NCBI GenBank assembly: GCA_002491165.1
Contig: DKVK01000093.1
Location: 1-5,894 of the forward strand
Source of the DNA: Porphyromonadaceae bacterium UBA7180
GTDB lineage: Bacteria; Bacteroidota; Bacteroidia; Bacteroidales; Muribaculaceae
Length of the DNA stretch: 5,894 nt
Direction: 5' to 3'
In this document: positions 1-5,894 of the stretch, piece by piece
How the letters are laid out: each line of letters starts with the position of its first letter
How positions within the stretch are numbered: the stretch's first letter is position 1
Translations under genes and position numbers: made by a program
Notes under the pieces: model-generated
The model's database searches: none
Told to the model about the DNA's origin: nothing
Seen by the model: the letters and a program-made list of their open reading frames with translations, nothing else

Positions 1-54
1 AAAAATAACCGAAGTATTGTATGACCATTTACTTAAAATAAAAAGAATATCGTT

Positions 55-723
55 ATGAACAGACTCCTCACACTTGTGACGCTCGCCGCTGCTGCCGTTG
101 CCCTCCCAGCCCCGGCGCAATATTACCAGATAGCAAACCAGATCCCGCAGCTGATTCAGCCCGCCCTTTCCGGCTCGTTGAACTACAAAGGTTTCGTCGA
201 AACATCCTATGTGCAGGGAGTGGGCAACAACAAGGCCGACTTCCTGGAGTTCTCCACCACACAGGGCTTCAAATACTCCAATTGGTTCTTTATGGGTGTC
301 GGCGCCGGTGTGGATGTGATGTTTTCGCACACCAACGACGGCTGGGGGCAGTGGGATCCTTCCTCCGATTTTGACACCAACCATTCCAGCACCAAGACCT
401 CGGCGATGATTCCCCTCTTCTCCGACTTCCGGTTCAACATAGGCGGTGTCTCTTCCCCCTCATTCTTCATTGACGTGCGCATAGGTTGCTCTTTCCTTGT
501 AGGCAAGGATTATGTGGCCATCGGCGACGGATTCCTGACCAACAACGAATACTTCTACCTCAAACCCTCGATGGGTCTTCGCGTCCCGGTAAGCAGCAAG
601 AACACGAGCCAGGCGTTGAACTTCGGTGTCACCTACCAGTTGCTGACCTCCAACTACTGGTACAACAGCCGCAACAATGTCACTCTTAACGCTCTCGGCG
701 TGAACGTAAGCTACGAATGGTAA
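55..723 (+). CDS. Exported outer-membrane beta-barrel-like protein, function unknown
   Basis: The 222-residue protein starts with a typical Sec signal peptide: a basic start (MNR), a Leu/Ala-rich core at residues 4-17 and a probable cleavage after APA at about residue 21. The mature part is rich in Gly, aromatic and alternating polar/hydrophobic residues, for example around residues 70-90 (YSNWFFMGVGAGVDVMF) and 130-150. It ends with alternating residues and a terminal aromatic (GVNVSYEW), like the beta-signal recognised by the BAM machinery. I therefore infer a small barrel of roughly eight strands in the outer membrane. It has no SPII lipobox and no recognisable catalytic motif. The ATG at 55 is favoured because it gives an intact signal peptide. 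An A-rich stretch but no Shine-Dalgarno sequence precedes it, as is usual in Bacteroidetes. No promoter is visible in the 54 bases before it. Its transcript should stop at the hairpin at 789-826, so it is probably not co-transcribed with the protease downstream. I do not recognise a named family. Confidence 0.75.
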   Translation: MNRLLTLVTLAAAAVALPAPAQYYQIANQIPQLIQPALSGSLNYKGFVETSYVQGVGNNKADFLEFSTTQGFKYSNWFFMGVGAGVDVMFSHTNDGWGQWDPSSDFDTNHSSTKTSAMIPLFSDFRFNIGGVSSPSFFIDVRIGCSFLVGKDYVAIGDGFLTNNEYFYLKPSMGLRVPVSSKNTSQALNFGVTYQLLTSNYWYNSRNNVTLNALGVNVSYEW

Positions 724-788
724 AAAATGGATAATAGCAAATAGCAATCGATTGTAGTTGTAAATATTTGAAACAAGTATAAGTGGGT

Positions 789-826
789 GGCAAAATGCTA
801 AAAATGCGTTTTGCTACTCTTTTTTT
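789..826 (+). terminator. Intrinsic terminator of the beta-barrel gene
   Basis: GCAAAATGC (790-798) pairs with GCGTTTTGC (806-814) to give 9 bp with one U-G wobble, plus a possible G-U pair at 789/815. The loop is TAAAAAT. A T-rich run follows (818-826, CTTTTTTTT-like). It lies 66 nt after the stop codon of the upstream gene. The stem is only moderately GC-rich, so efficiency may be partial. Its 3' arm overlaps the -33 element of the next promoter. Confidence 0.75.
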
Positions 827-841
827 GCCCCTATATGTTTG
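810..841 (+). promoter_or_regulatory. Bacteroidetes-type housekeeping promoter for the M6 protease
   Basis: TATGTTTG at 834-841 matches the Bacteroidetes -7 consensus TAnnTTTG exactly. TTTG at 810-813 matches the -33 element, with a 20-base spacer, inside the usual range. Transcription would start near 846-850 and give a leader of about 125 nt before the ATG at 974. The position between a terminator and a gene start supports the call. No operator was recognised. Confidence 0.7.
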
Positions 842-888
842 GTGGATTGCCAATAAATTATTAATTTTAACCGTTCAAACGAAGCAGT

Positions 889-905
889 CAGTCTCTCGGA
901 GGCTG
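889..905 (+). other. Small leader hairpin upstream of the protease
   Basis: CAGTCTC (889-895) and GAGGCTG (899-905) can pair over 7 bp, including one U-G wobble, around a TCG loop, inside the predicted 5' leader. No U-run follows, so it is not an intrinsic terminator, and no riboswitch class is recognisable. It could affect mRNA stability or translation, but a stem this short may also be chance. Confidence 0.25.
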
Positions 906-973
906 TCGGCTTTCCTTGGGTATCTTAAAATCTAAACCAATTAATAGCATCATTTAACAGTACAAGACCGAAC

Positions 974-3217
974 ATGGCAATCAACACCATCATTCGCAAA
1001 AGCGGACTGCTCAGCACCACGATGTGTGCCCTCTTTCTGGGTGCGGCATTGGCAGTGCCCCAGGCAGCCGACGCCAAACCGGCCAAAAGAGGTATAATTC
1101 TTACCGAACAACCCGATGGCTCGGTGATTCCTACTTATAAGGTAGGCGACGAATTCGCACACCGCGTGCTCTCCGAAGACGGATATATCCTGGTTCTCGA
1201 CGAACAGGGATACCTTAATTATGCAACAGTTAACGGCGAGACCATAGTCTCCACGGGACGCCGCGCCAAGGCAGTGGACCAGCGCAGTGCCGACGACCGC
1301 TCGTTCCTTCAGGGCATAGACAAGACGGCATCGCTGCAGCTCGCCGAAACCACCGACATCGAAGCCGGTAACTTGCGCCGCGAGAAAATGGCCGTCAGCA
1401 ACGCGCGCCGCCAGGCTCCCGCAAAAGCCCTCAACTCCCAGGGCATAAACCTCCTTTCCAACGAGTTCCCCTCCACAGGCTCCCCGAACGTGCTCGTAAT
1501 TCTGGTAGAGTTCAACGATACTCCCTTCACCACTACCAATGCTTACGAGTATTTCGAGAATATGCTCAACCAGAAGGGATTCTCCACCAACGGTGCAACC
1601 GGTTCCGTGCTCGACTTCATGGAACAGAACTCCTACGGCAAGTTTACACCGAAGTTCGACCTTTACGGACCCGTGAAGGTGTCTAAGAACATGGCATACT
1701 ACGGCGGCAACGACTATGCCGGCAACGACAAGGCGCCCGAGGAGATGGTTATAGAAGCCTGCCAGCTTCTCGACGATCAGGTGGACTTCTCGAAATATGA
1801 CAACGACGGCGACGGCGTCGTGGACAATATCTACGTCTTCTACGCAGGTTACGGCGAGGCCGACACCCCGCCTACAACCCGTTTCGCCAACACCATCTGG
1901 CCGCACTCTTACAATCTCAGCTATACCAGGAACCTCACTCTTGACGGAGTGAAGCTGGACCGCTACGCCTGCAGCAACGAGATAGACTACGGCACCAAGA
2001 AAGCAGACGGCGTGGGTACTTTCTGCCACGAGTTCAGCCACGTGATGGGTCTTCCCGACCTCTACGACGTGAGGTATACAATTTACGGTACTCAGGGCGA
2101 ACTCCAGCCTACTCCCGGCACATGGTCCACTATGGACGGCGGCCCATACAACAACAACGGACGCACTCCGCCGAACTACGGCGTCTTCGAGCGTTATTCA
2201 CTCGGCTGGCTCGAGCCCAAACGCTTCTCCGGAACCGGCGAGCGCGAAATTGTGCTCGAACCGATCGAGACCAACCAGGCTTGGCTCGTCCCCACCACCA
2301 ACCGCAACGAGTTCATGCTCATCGAGGCACGCAACCAGACCGGATGGGACAAATACATCCCCAACTCCGGTATGCTGGTATGGCGCATCGATTACTCCAA
2401 ACAAAGCTGGACATACAACCAGGTGAACACTTCGGCCTCACACCAGCGCGTGGATATCATTGAGGCTGACAACAATACCAGAGTCACCACTGTCAGGGGC
2501 GACTGCTTCCCCGGCACAAGCAACAATACCTCGTTCACTGTCGAGACAGTTCCCTCTTTCACTACCCGCACGGGCAAAGAGATGGGTGTAGAGTTTACTA
2601 ACATAGAACGTGACGCAGCTACCGGCAATATCATCCTCCAGGTTTCCACAACCCTTGACGGCGACATCGAGAGCGGGTATGGCCGCGACCTCTACATCGT
2701 GGGCGAGAACTTCGGCGCCTGGAGCGACACCGATCCTGCTTACAGATTCATACAGGATAACGACGCCTATACCCTGACGCTTGAAAATGGCATTCAGGGC
2801 GAATGGAAAATTTGGGACGGCACCTGGGATTACGCCTTCGGAGCCGGCGCCGAGGACGTAGCAGTCGGCGAAAATGATGTTTGGTTCTGCTCTCCCGCAA
2901 ACTTCAAATACAACTATGACGGCAAGGTGATACTCAAACTGACTATTCCCGAAGGCAGCGACGTGAAGGATTCTTCTATCCCTGCCAAGCTGGAAATCAA
3001 CGCCATGTCCGGCATCAACGGTATCGGCAGCGATGCCGGGTTCTCGTACAGCCTCATCGGCCGTACGCTGACAGTTGCTTCGCCGGCACCGGTTAAAGTC
3101 TTTGACATCACCGGTCGCCACATCGCCACTATCGCCGACGGTTCATTCACACTGCCCGCAGCAGGCGTCTACCTGCTCAACAATGGCCAGAAGACCGTCA
3201 AGCTGATAGCCAAGTAA
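974..3217 (+). CDS. Secreted M6-family zinc metalloprotease with SusE/F-like domain and T9SS-like tail
   Basis: This 747-residue protein is a predicted secreted endopeptidase of the M6 (immune inhibitor A-like) family. Residues 1-34 form a signal peptide with probable cleavage after ADA. Residues about 37-115 match the usual M6 propeptide, with a 'QPDGS...GDEFAHRVLSEDGY' pattern. The catalytic domain spans about 165-560. It contains the zinc motif H352-E353-F-S-H356-V-M-G359-L-P-D362 and a Met-turn (WSTMDGG, M387). An acidic D276-N-D278-G-D280-G-V-V-D284 stretch resembles a calcium loop. Residues about 570-680 (starting LYIVGENFGAWSD) resemble the beta-sandwich modules of SusE/SusF-type outer-membrane glycan-binding proteins. 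Residues about 690-747 (PVKVFDITGR ... AAGVYLLNNG ... KLIAK) look like a type A T9SS sorting domain. The predicted result is export through the outer membrane and surface attachment or release. The ATG at 974 directly precedes the signal peptide; no Shine-Dalgarno is seen. The active-site residues are intact, so it should be active. The substrate is unknown. M6 membership is secure; the accessory-domain assignments are less so. Confidence 0.93.
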   Translation: MAINTIIRKSGLLSTTMCALFLGAALAVPQAADAKPAKRGIILTEQPDGSVIPTYKVGDEFAHRVLSEDGYILVLDEQGYLNYATVNGETIVSTGRRAKAVDQRSADDRSFLQGIDKTASLQLAETTDIEAGNLRREKMAVSNARRQAPAKALNSQGINLLSNEFPSTGSPNVLVILVEFNDTPFTTTNAYEYFENMLNQKGFSTNGATGSVLDFMEQNSYGKFTPKFDLYGPVKVSKNMAYYGGNDYAGNDKAPEEMVIEACQLLDDQVDFSKYDNDGDGVVDNIYVFYAGYGEADTPPTTRFANTIWPHSYNLSYTRNLTLDGVKLDRYACSNEIDYGTKKADGVGTFCHEFSHVMGLPDLYDVRYTIYGTQGELQPTPGTWSTMDGGPYNNNGRTPPNYGVFERYSLGWLEPKRFSGTGEREIVLEPIETNQAWLVPTTNRNEFMLIEARNQTGWDKYIPNSGMLVWRIDYSKQSWTYNQVNTSASHQRVDIIEADNNTRVTTVRGDCFPGTSNNTSFTVETVPSFTTRTGKEMGVEFTNIERDAATGNIILQVSTTLDGDIESGYGRDLYIVGENFGAWSDTDPAYRFIQDNDAYTLTLENGIQGEWKIWDGTWDYAFGAGAEDVAVGENDVWFCSPANFKYNYDGKVILKLTIPEGSDVKDSSIPAKLEINAMSGINGIGSDAGFSYSLIGRTLTVASPAPVKVFDITGRHIATIADGSFTLPAAGVYLLNNGQKTVKLIAK

Positions 3218-3242
3218 AATAATACAATTTCCAACCCCGCAT

Positions 3243-3282
3243 AAAGCCCTGCCCTTTCCGGCGGGGCTTTTGTTTTGCTTTT
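3243..3282 (+). terminator. Intrinsic terminator of the M6 protease gene
   Basis: AAAGCCCTGCC (3243-3253) pairs with GGCGGGGCTTT (3260-3270): 11 bp with one U-G wobble around the loop CTTTCC. The U-rich tail TGTTTTGCTTTT follows (3271-3282). It starts 25 nt after the protease stop codon. An alternative pairing of CCCCGC (3235-3240) with GCGGGG (3261-3266) would compete with it. The opposite strand lacks a U-tail, so it acts on the + strand only. Confidence 0.92.
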
Positions 3283-3576
3283 CCCTTCGTTGCGTGGTTT
3301 TATCTGGCAGCCGGACTTATGCCGCGTCCGGCAGCCGGGGCAAGCCTTGGCCATGTTTACAAAAAACACGCTTGGATACGGCAAACCACTTGTTCCTGCG
3401 GGTTAGGGTTTGGCTGGTGCAGACTTAGTTGATGGCGGAAGGGGTGTTTGCGGAGTTTGTGCTAAAAAATGAAAAAAAGAGGGGAGGGCTGAACCTTTCT
3501 TTCTTGCGCTTTGTTATAAAGACAAAGAAGTAAGAAAATCGTTTCATGATGTTAGGTTAGTTAATATAAGTATTAT
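3283..3576. other. Convergent intergenic region, no gene recognised
   Basis: This stretch lies between the ends of two convergent transcription units. I see no coding sequence with a plausible start and family features, no tRNA and no perfect TAnnTTTG promoter on either strand. It holds two modest inverted repeats. One is GCCGGAC (3310-3316) with GTCCGGC (3326-3332). The other is an AT-rich two-part stem in which CTTTGT (3509-3514) pairs with ACAAAG (3522-3527), flanked by TTTCTT (3500-3505) and AAGAAA (3532-3537). Neither has a convincing U-tail. An open stretch of about 38 codons after a stop at 3470-3472 has no ATG and is not called. Confidence 0.5.
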
Positions 3577-3580
3577 GGAA

Positions 3581-3626
3581 AACACATAAACAGAGCCGGC
3601 TGCGAAGTCGGCTCTGTTTATGTGTT
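3581..3626 (-). terminator. Long GNRA-capped hairpin, probable (bidirectional) terminator of the lepA-sigma operon
   Basis: Bases 3581-3601 pair with 3606-3626 over 21 bp, with a single G-U wobble, closed by a GCGA loop (read on the + strand). The GC-rich core CAGAGCCGGCT is flanked by A/T-rich outer pairs. Each strand therefore reads GC stem followed by TTTATGTGTT, and on the - strand the tail continues TTTTCC. This symmetry is typical of bidirectional terminators between convergent genes. No better terminator is visible between the sigma stop codon and this hairpin, about 130 nt away. It could also be the end of a small RNA or a small palindromic repeat. Confidence 0.6.
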
Positions 3627-3758
3627 ATCTTGCTAGATGGAACAGCTCTTATAAAAAACTCTGGGAACAGACCAAATAAGCCCGATGAGCCAATAAGTGC
3701 CGGGAAAGGGCGGCTTCGGGCCGACTAAGATGGCTAACTTTAGCTAACGTCAATAGGC

Positions 3759-4328
3759 TCAGGGATTCAGGTCGGAGAACTCTTTCTCTATTTTCTTCAC
3801 GGCGTGGTGGTAGCTGGCTTTAAGGGCGCCTACCGAGGTGCCGAGAATTTCGGAAATCTGCTCGTATTTCATTTCGTCGAAATAACGCATGTTGAAGACA
3901 AGCCGCTGCTTGTCAGGGAGTTTAGCTATCACCTTTTGCAGGGCGAGCTGTATCTCGTCGCCGTCGAAGTATTCGTCGGCCTCGATGTTGTCGAGCAGGA
4001 AAGAGGCGTCTTCGCTGTTGACGTTCATTGTGTTGCGCTGCCGTTCGCGGTTTATGAAATTGATGGCCTCGTTGGTTGCTATCTTGTATAGCCATGTGGA
4101 GAGTTTGGCCTCGCCGCGGAAGTTGCCGATGTTGTTCCACGCCTTGATGAGGGCGTTCTGGAGAAGGTCGTTGGCATCGTCGTGGTTCACCACCATGCGC
4201 CTTATCTGCCAGTACATCGGCTCGCCGAAGGTGCGCATGAGAGTGTCGAAAGCCTGCCTGGACGTCTTCTCGTCCTGAAGGTCGGCCACGAGCTTCTTTT
4301 CATCAATAGGTGGTGTGTATGATGCCAT
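3759..4328 (-). CDS. RNA polymerase sigma-70 family factor, ECF type
   Basis: This 189-residue protein has the two-domain build and length of extracytoplasmic-function sigma factors, which bind core RNA polymerase and direct it to a specific promoter set. Region 2 spans about 27-97. It includes the core-binding helix DDANDLLQNALIKAWNNI (50-67) and the promoter-melting/-10 recognition segment KLSTWLYKIATNEAINFINR (75-94). A short acidic linker (about 102-127) follows. Region 4 (about 129-185) starts with the LPDKQRLVFNMRYF signature and contains the helix-turn-helix YEQISEILGTSVGALKASYHHA for -35 contact. There is no region 1.1 or 3. The ATG at 4326-4328 lies 11 nt after the lepA stop codon, so co-transcription is likely. 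No Shine-Dalgarno is present. No anti-sigma gene follows; the next gene is the convergent protease. The target regulon and the inducing signal cannot be read from the sequence. Confidence 0.93.
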   Translation of the reverse strand: MASYTPPIDEKKLVADLQDEKTSRQAFDTLMRTFGEPMYWQIRRMVVNHDDANDLLQNALIKAWNNIGNFRGEAKLSTWLYKIATNEAINFINRERQRNTMNVNSEDASFLLDNIEADEYFDGDEIQLALQKVIAKLPDKQRLVFNMRYFDEMKYEQISEILGTSVGALKASYHHAVKKIEKEFSDLNP

Positions 4329-4339
4329 ATCTGAGTGGG

Positions 4340-5894
4340 TTAATCGAGTTTAAGGACGGCGAGGAATGCCTTTTGCGGCACTTCGACGGTGCCTATCTGC
4401 TTCATGCGTTTCTTGCCGGCCTTCTGTTTCTCGAGCAGTTTGCGCTTACGCGAGATGTCGCCGCCGTAGCATTTGGCGGTAACGTCCTTGCGCACGGCCT
4501 TGACGGTTTCGCGGGCTATGATTTTTGCACCGATGGCGGCCTGGATAGCGATGTCGAACTGCTGGCGCGGGATGAGCTCCTTCAGCTTTTCGCACATACG
4601 GCGTCCGAAGCGCACCGCGTTGTCGACGTGCGTAAGGGTGGAAAGAGCGTCTACGCTCTCTCCGTTGAGCAGGATGTCGAGCTTGATGAGCTTCGACTCC
4701 CGGAAATCGTGCAGATGGTAGTCGAACGAGGCATAACCCTTGGAGATACTTTTCAGTTTGTCGTAGAAGTCGATGACAATTTCTCCGAGCGGCATATCGA
4801 AGGTCAGCTCCATGCGGTTGCCGGAGATGTATTCCTGCTTCACGAGCTCGCCGCGCTTGCCGAGGCAGAGCGTCATGATGGGGCCGATGTAGTCGGCGCG
4901 TGTGATGATGGTGGCGCGGATGTACGGTTCCTCGATATGGTCGATGAGCGTTGCGTCGGGGAGTCCGGAGGGATTGTGCACTTCCGTAATGCCCCCTTTC
5001 TTGTCGTAGACTTTGTACGAAACGTTGGGGACGGTGGTGATTACGTCCATGTCAAACTCGCGGCCGAGCCGCTCTTGGATAATCTCCATGTGGAGCAGTC
5101 CGAGGAATCCGCAGCGGAAACCGAAACCGAGGGCGGCCGACGATTCGGGCTGGAAAGTGAGCGACGCATCGTTGAGCTGGAGCTTTTCAAGCGATGCGCG
5201 AAGGTTCTCGAAGTCTTCGGTCTCTATGGGGTAGACGCCGGCAAAGACCATCGGCTTAACCTCCTCGAAACCGTCGATGGCCTCCTTGCAGGGGTTCTGC
5301 ACATGGGTTATGGTGTCGCCCACACGCACTTCCTTCGACGTCTTGATGCCGGAGATGATGTAGCCCACGTTTCCCGCCGAGAGTTCCTTCTTCGGCACCA
5401 TGTCGAGCTTGAGCACGCCTATCTCGTCGGCGTGGTATTCCTTGCCAGTGGAGACGAACTTCACGAAATCATCGGTGCGGATCGTGCCGTTGACGATTTT
5501 GAAATATGCGATGATGCCGCGGAAGGGGTTGAATACGGAGTCGAAGATAAGTGCCTGGAGCGGTGCCTTGGGGTCGCCTGAAGGCGCCGGGATGCGCCCG
5601 ATGATGGCTTTCAGGATTTCCGGAACACCCATACCGGTCTTTCCGGAGGCGCGGATAACGTCTTCGGGGTCGCAGCCGAGCAGGTCTACAATCTGGTCTT
5701 CCACCTCGTCGGGCTTAGCGCTGTCGAGGTCGCACTTGTTGATGACGGGGATGATTTCCAGGTCGTTGTCGATGGCCATGTAGAGGTTGGAGATGGTCTG
5801 GGCCTGTATTCCCTGCGATGCGTCGACGATGAGCAGCGCGCCTTCGCAGGCGGCTATGGAGCGTGACACTTCGTAGGAGAAGTCGACGTGTCCC
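4340..5894 (-). CDS. lepA: Elongation factor 4 (LepA), partial: N-terminus beyond the window
   Basis: LepA is a ribosome-associated translational GTPase, linked in E. coli to back-translocation and to ribosome assembly or initiation. About 517 codons are visible. The reading frame is open to the right edge, where it begins GHVDFSYEVSRS, the tail of the G3 (DTPGH) motif. Roughly 75-80 residues containing the P-loop and switch I are therefore missing. Visible motifs are G4 NKCD (about residues 52-55 of the visible part) and a G5-like ASGKTG (about 82-87). Next come the EF-G-like domains with ESSAALGFGFRCGFLGLLHM and SKGYASFDYHLHDF. Last is the LepA-specific C-terminal domain with IPRQQFDIAIQAAIG and KCYGGDISRKRKLLEKQK. 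That final domain separates LepA from EF-G, TypA and TetM. A GTG at 5867-5869 is not the start, because homology continues upstream. The stop is TAA. The sigma gene follows after 11 nt. Confidence 0.98.
   Translation of the reverse strand, partial: GHVDFSYEVSRSIAACEGALLIVDASQGIQAQTISNLYMAIDNDLEIIPVINKCDLDSAKPDEVEDQIVDLLGCDPEDVIRASGKTGMGVPEILKAIIGRIPAPSGDPKAPLQALIFDSVFNPFRGIIAYFKIVNGTIRTDDFVKFVSTGKEYHADEIGVLKLDMVPKKELSAGNVGYIISGIKTSKEVRVGDTITHVQNPCKEAIDGFEEVKPMVFAGVYPIETEDFENLRASLEKLQLNDASLTFQPESSAALGFGFRCGFLGLLHMEIIQERLGREFDMDVITTVPNVSYKVYDKKGGITEVHNPSGLPDATLIDHIEEPYIRATIITRADYIGPIMTLCLGKRGELVKQEYISGNRMELTFDMPLGEIVIDFYDKLKSISKGYASFDYHLHDFRESKLIKLDILLNGESVDALSTLTHVDNAVRFGRRMCEKLKELIPRQQFDIAIQAAIGAKIIARETVKAVRKDVTAKCYGGDISRKRKLLEKQKAGKKRMKQIGTVEVPQKAFLAVLKLD

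Noticed and set aside
950..2041. 363-codon open frame on the - strand opposite the protease
   Set aside because: It lies antisense to a gene with clear M6 motifs, its translation has no family features, and it is explained by codon bias of the + strand gene.
3310..3332. GCCGGAC/GTCCGGC inverted repeat as a terminator
   Set aside because: It is only 7 bp with a 9-nt loop and has no U-rich tail on either strand. It lies downstream of an already strong terminator.
3169..3384. 71-codon - strand frame over the protease end and terminator
   Set aside because: It covers the protease 3' end and the intrinsic terminator, and shows no promoter, ribosome-binding context or recognised family. The hydrophobic C-terminal stretch alone is not enough.
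3733..3748. Two GCTAAC copies ten bases apart as an operator or repeat array
   Set aside because: There are only two short copies, located after the sigma stop codon rather than near a promoter; chance is a sufficient explanation.
4310..5581. 423-codon open frame on the + strand opposite lepA
   Set aside because: It is antisense to the unmistakable LepA coding sequence. Its Val/Asp/Glu/Leu-rich composition is typical of a complementary-strand shadow.
5867..5869. GTG as a possible lepA start codon
   Set aside because: The LepA-like reading GHVDFSYE continues upstream to the window edge, so this is an internal valine codon of a gene cut by the window.
1..5894. CRISPR array, tRNA/rRNA, insertion sequence or phage attachment site
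   Set aside because: I saw no regularly spaced repeats, cloverleaf-like segment, transposase/integrase motif or terminal inverted repeats. The layout is ordinary chromosomal gene order.

Overview
The window reads as a chromosomal segment from the Bacteroidales. The evidence is a Bacteroidetes-type promoter (TTTG near -33, TAnnTTTG near -7), the absence of Shine-Dalgarno sequences before the genes, an M6 protease carrying a type IX secretion (T9SS)-like C-terminal tail, and an ECF sigma factor of the kind common in this phylum. The moderately GC-rich coding sequence and the SusE/F-like accessory domain suggest a Muribaculaceae-type gut commensal, but that family-level call is inference from protein style only.

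Left half (+ strand). A 222-residue exported protein that looks like a small outer-membrane beta-barrel (55-723) is followed by a clear intrinsic terminator (789-826). The 3' arm of that hairpin also contains the -33 element of a well-matched Bacteroidetes promoter (810-841). This promoter would drive a 747-residue secreted M6-family zinc metalloprotease (974-3217) through a leader of about 125 nt. The protease has a signal peptide, a propeptide, a catalytic domain with HExxHxxGxxD and a Met-turn, a Ca-loop-like acidic motif, a SusE/F-like beta domain and a T9SS-like tail. It ends in a strong intrinsic terminator (3243-3282).

Middle (3283-3758). This convergent intergenic region has no supportable gene. 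Its outstanding feature is a near-perfect 21-bp hairpin with a GCGA tetraloop (3581-3626). It is best read as a bidirectional terminator, or as the terminator of the lepA-sigma operon.

Right half (- strand). lepA (translation elongation factor 4) enters from the right edge without its first 75 or so residues and ends at 4340. Only 11 nt later comes a 189-residue ECF-type sigma factor (3759-4328), so the two are very probably co-transcribed. No anti-sigma gene lies between the sigma factor and the convergent protease.

Nothing here is clearly a wholly new system. The points most worth a second look are the protease architecture, the lepA-sigma pairing without an anti-sigma factor, the terminator/promoter overlap and the long hairpin.
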